Program-made: the position numbers and the translations under genes | DNA from: Seminavis robusta | Taxonomy: Eukaryota > Bacillariophyta > Bacillariophyceae > Naviculales > Naviculaceae | Direction of reading: 5' to 3' | DNA: 31,421 nucleotides | Assembly: GCA_903772945.1 (NCBI GenBank) | Contig: CAICTM010001337.1 | Location: forward strand, 1-31,421 | Shown: piece after piece, positions 30,344 through 31,421 of the stretch | Position numbering within the stretch: the first letter of the stretch is position 1 | Layout of the letters: each line of letters begins with the position of its first letter | The notes under the pieces: model-generated | Seen by the model: the letters and a program-made list of their open reading frames with translations, nothing else | Database searches by the model: none | What the model was told of the DNA's origin: nothing

Positions 30344-31405
30344 ATGTTCATACTGCAACAATTTCTTCGTCAAGATGAAAAAAGAGTAATGATCAACTGC
30401 TGTCTAGCATTGATCGCACTGCGTAACTCCATGGTTTCAGCCAAGGGCGGAGGCTACAGTGGCGGGGGTGGGTCCACAAGCAGTGGAGGTTACTACGGTG
30501 GAGGGTATGGGAGCTATGGATCCAGTAGTGATGGCGACTCTACAAGTGGCCTTGTCATTGGGATTTCTGTAGCAGTTGCTGTAGGGGCGTTCTTTGTTTG
30601 CAGTACGTTGTCGTCAACGGCACAAAACCAAAAGGCTTGGAACGCAGCCTTCCTCGAAGCCCAGAAAGATGTCATGGAACCAGTTACAGACGTCACAAGG
30701 AGCAGTACCAATTATCATTTGAAGTCTTTCACTGAGGGAACTTTCGTGGCTTCGTATAATGATAGCTCGTATCAAAACGGAAACACGGAAGTGAGTTCAA
30801 ACGGTACGCTCAAGTTCAAACGCGGCGACTCTGCTTCGCCACCTGCGGGTGGAACATCAATCAGCGCAAAGACCCGATCCATTGTCGGCAATGGAACTGA
30901 CAGAGACGGAGACTTCGTTATCTCAAATGGCAAGGTATCATTGGACACAGGGAAGGCATATTGGGTAGAAAAGGCTAAAGGAAGCAACATCAAGAGCTTG
31001 GTGACAGGGAAGTTTTCCTGGAGTCAAAGTTCCAAGTGTATTATTTTCGCTGGATCTTTCCGGTGTACCAATGGAGCCAAAGGCAAATTCTCTGAGTTCA
31101 AAGTCTTGACACAGGATGAAGAACTAACTTCGGTTGCAGGTGCTTTCGTGGCTGAAGTTGAACCTCGCGTGGAATCAGCCTCGGTGCCTCCAATGGCTAC
31201 GGCCGTTCCATTGGAGAGTTTCGGTGCTGCAGCAGTGACTACCGATATTCCCTCCATATTTGTTCAGCCCTCCTCAAAACCTTCAGCCTCTCACCCCGAA
31301 CTATCAGCAACGGTGGAACCAATTGCACATTCCAGACCGTCAGCACCGGTCGACGAAACCAGGTCATCCATTCCTGATGATTTCATTTGTGATGTTTCGG
31401 TATAG
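30344..31405 (+). CDS. Gly/Ser-rich type I membrane protein, copy B
   Basis: A 353-aa paralog of the preceding gene. ATG 30344 begins the frame, but the signal peptide is better formed from Met16 (MINCCLALIALRNSMVSA), so translation may start at 30389. A Gly/Tyr/Ser-rich linker (34-67, GGGYSGGGG and GGYYGGGYGSYG) precedes a membrane span at about 69-88. The beta-rich domain (about 125-255) aligns with copy A: SYNDSSYQNG, GTDRDGDFVI, TGKAYWVE, SLVTGKF and FAGSFRCTNGAKGKFSEF. The tail is Pro/Ser-rich with one TDIPSIF motif, also present in copy A, which suggests a conserved short linear motif. The frame is intact and ends 16 bases before the window end. No enzymatic motif was seen. A surface or endomembrane sensor or anchoring role is only a guess. 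Confidence 0.82.
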   Translation: MFILQQFLRQDEKRVMINCCLALIALRNSMVSAKGGGYSGGGGSTSSGGYYGGGYGSYGSSSDGDSTSGLVIGISVAVAVGAFFVCSTLSSTAQNQKAWNAAFLEAQKDVMEPVTDVTRSSTNYHLKSFTEGTFVASYNDSSYQNGNTEVSSNGTLKFKRGDSASPPAGGTSISAKTRSIVGNGTDRDGDFVISNGKVSLDTGKAYWVEKAKGSNIKSLVTGKFSWSQSSKCIIFAGSFRCTNGAKGKFSEFKVLTQDEELTSVAGAFVAEVEPRVESASVPPMATAVPLESFGAAAVTTDIPSIFVQPSSKPSASHPELSATVEPIAHSRPSAPVDETRSSIPDDFICDVSV

Positions 31406-31421
31406 CGGGGCTATCTCTCTC

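Overview
The window looks like nuclear DNA of a stramenopile alga, most likely a pennate diatom. This is inferred from gene content. The evidence is: short spliceosomal introns (65-94 nt, GT-AG, one with a TACTAAC branch site); a signal-peptide-plus-transit-peptide N-terminus with an aromatic residue just after the predicted cleavage site; a membrane-anchored plant-type LRR protein without a kinase; a soluble hybrid histidine kinase; a STAND ATPase; BTB paralogs; and a FUSC-type transporter. There are no operons, CRISPR arrays, rRNAs or recognisable tRNAs. Several of the longest open frames start at TTG or GTG; I moved those starts to the first ATG.

Layout, left to right. 1-1593: mostly intergenic, with one doubtful small secreted ORF (383-709). 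1594-4248 (+): FUSC/aromatic-acid-exporter-like membrane transporter. 4249-7583: long gene-poor stretch with several perfect hairpins. 7584-10492 (+): PAS/HisKA/HATPase/receiver hybrid histidine kinase. It appears to have two 94-nt introns that extend it into a second, degenerate receiver-like domain. 10596-11065 (-): decayed copy of the C-terminus of the FUSC transporter. 11242-14262 (-): single-pass LRR protein whose N-terminus carries a frame-changing 53-bp tandem duplication. 14777-16066 (+): unrecognised 429-aa protein. 16448-20427 (+): STAND-type ATPase followed by a helical, TPR-like region, with one intron. 20700-21596 (-) and 22767-23702 (-): tandem BTB paralogs, with a 297-bp foldback/MITE-like element between them. 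24156-24878 (+): small acidic CxxC protein. 26135-27571 (+): predicted plastid-targeted or secreted protein with a CxxC pair and a C-terminal WW domain. 28590-29882 (+) and 30344-31405 (+): tandem paralogs with signal peptide, Gly/Ser-rich linker, one membrane span and an unnamed beta-rich cytoplasmic domain; the first seems to have a frameshifted tail.

The genes do not form one pathway. The common theme is environmental sensing and signalling (histidine kinase, LRR protein, STAND ATPase, BTB adaptors) plus local gene duplication (BTB pair, Gly/Ser membrane pair, transporter fragment). A second theme is a marked excess of the palindrome TACCGGTA, nearly all of it outside genes. I see no clearly new multi-gene system. 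The best leads are the Gly/Ser-rich membrane family, the frame-changing duplication in the LRR gene, the spliced pseudo-receiver of the histidine kinase, the foldback element and the TACCGGTA enrichment.
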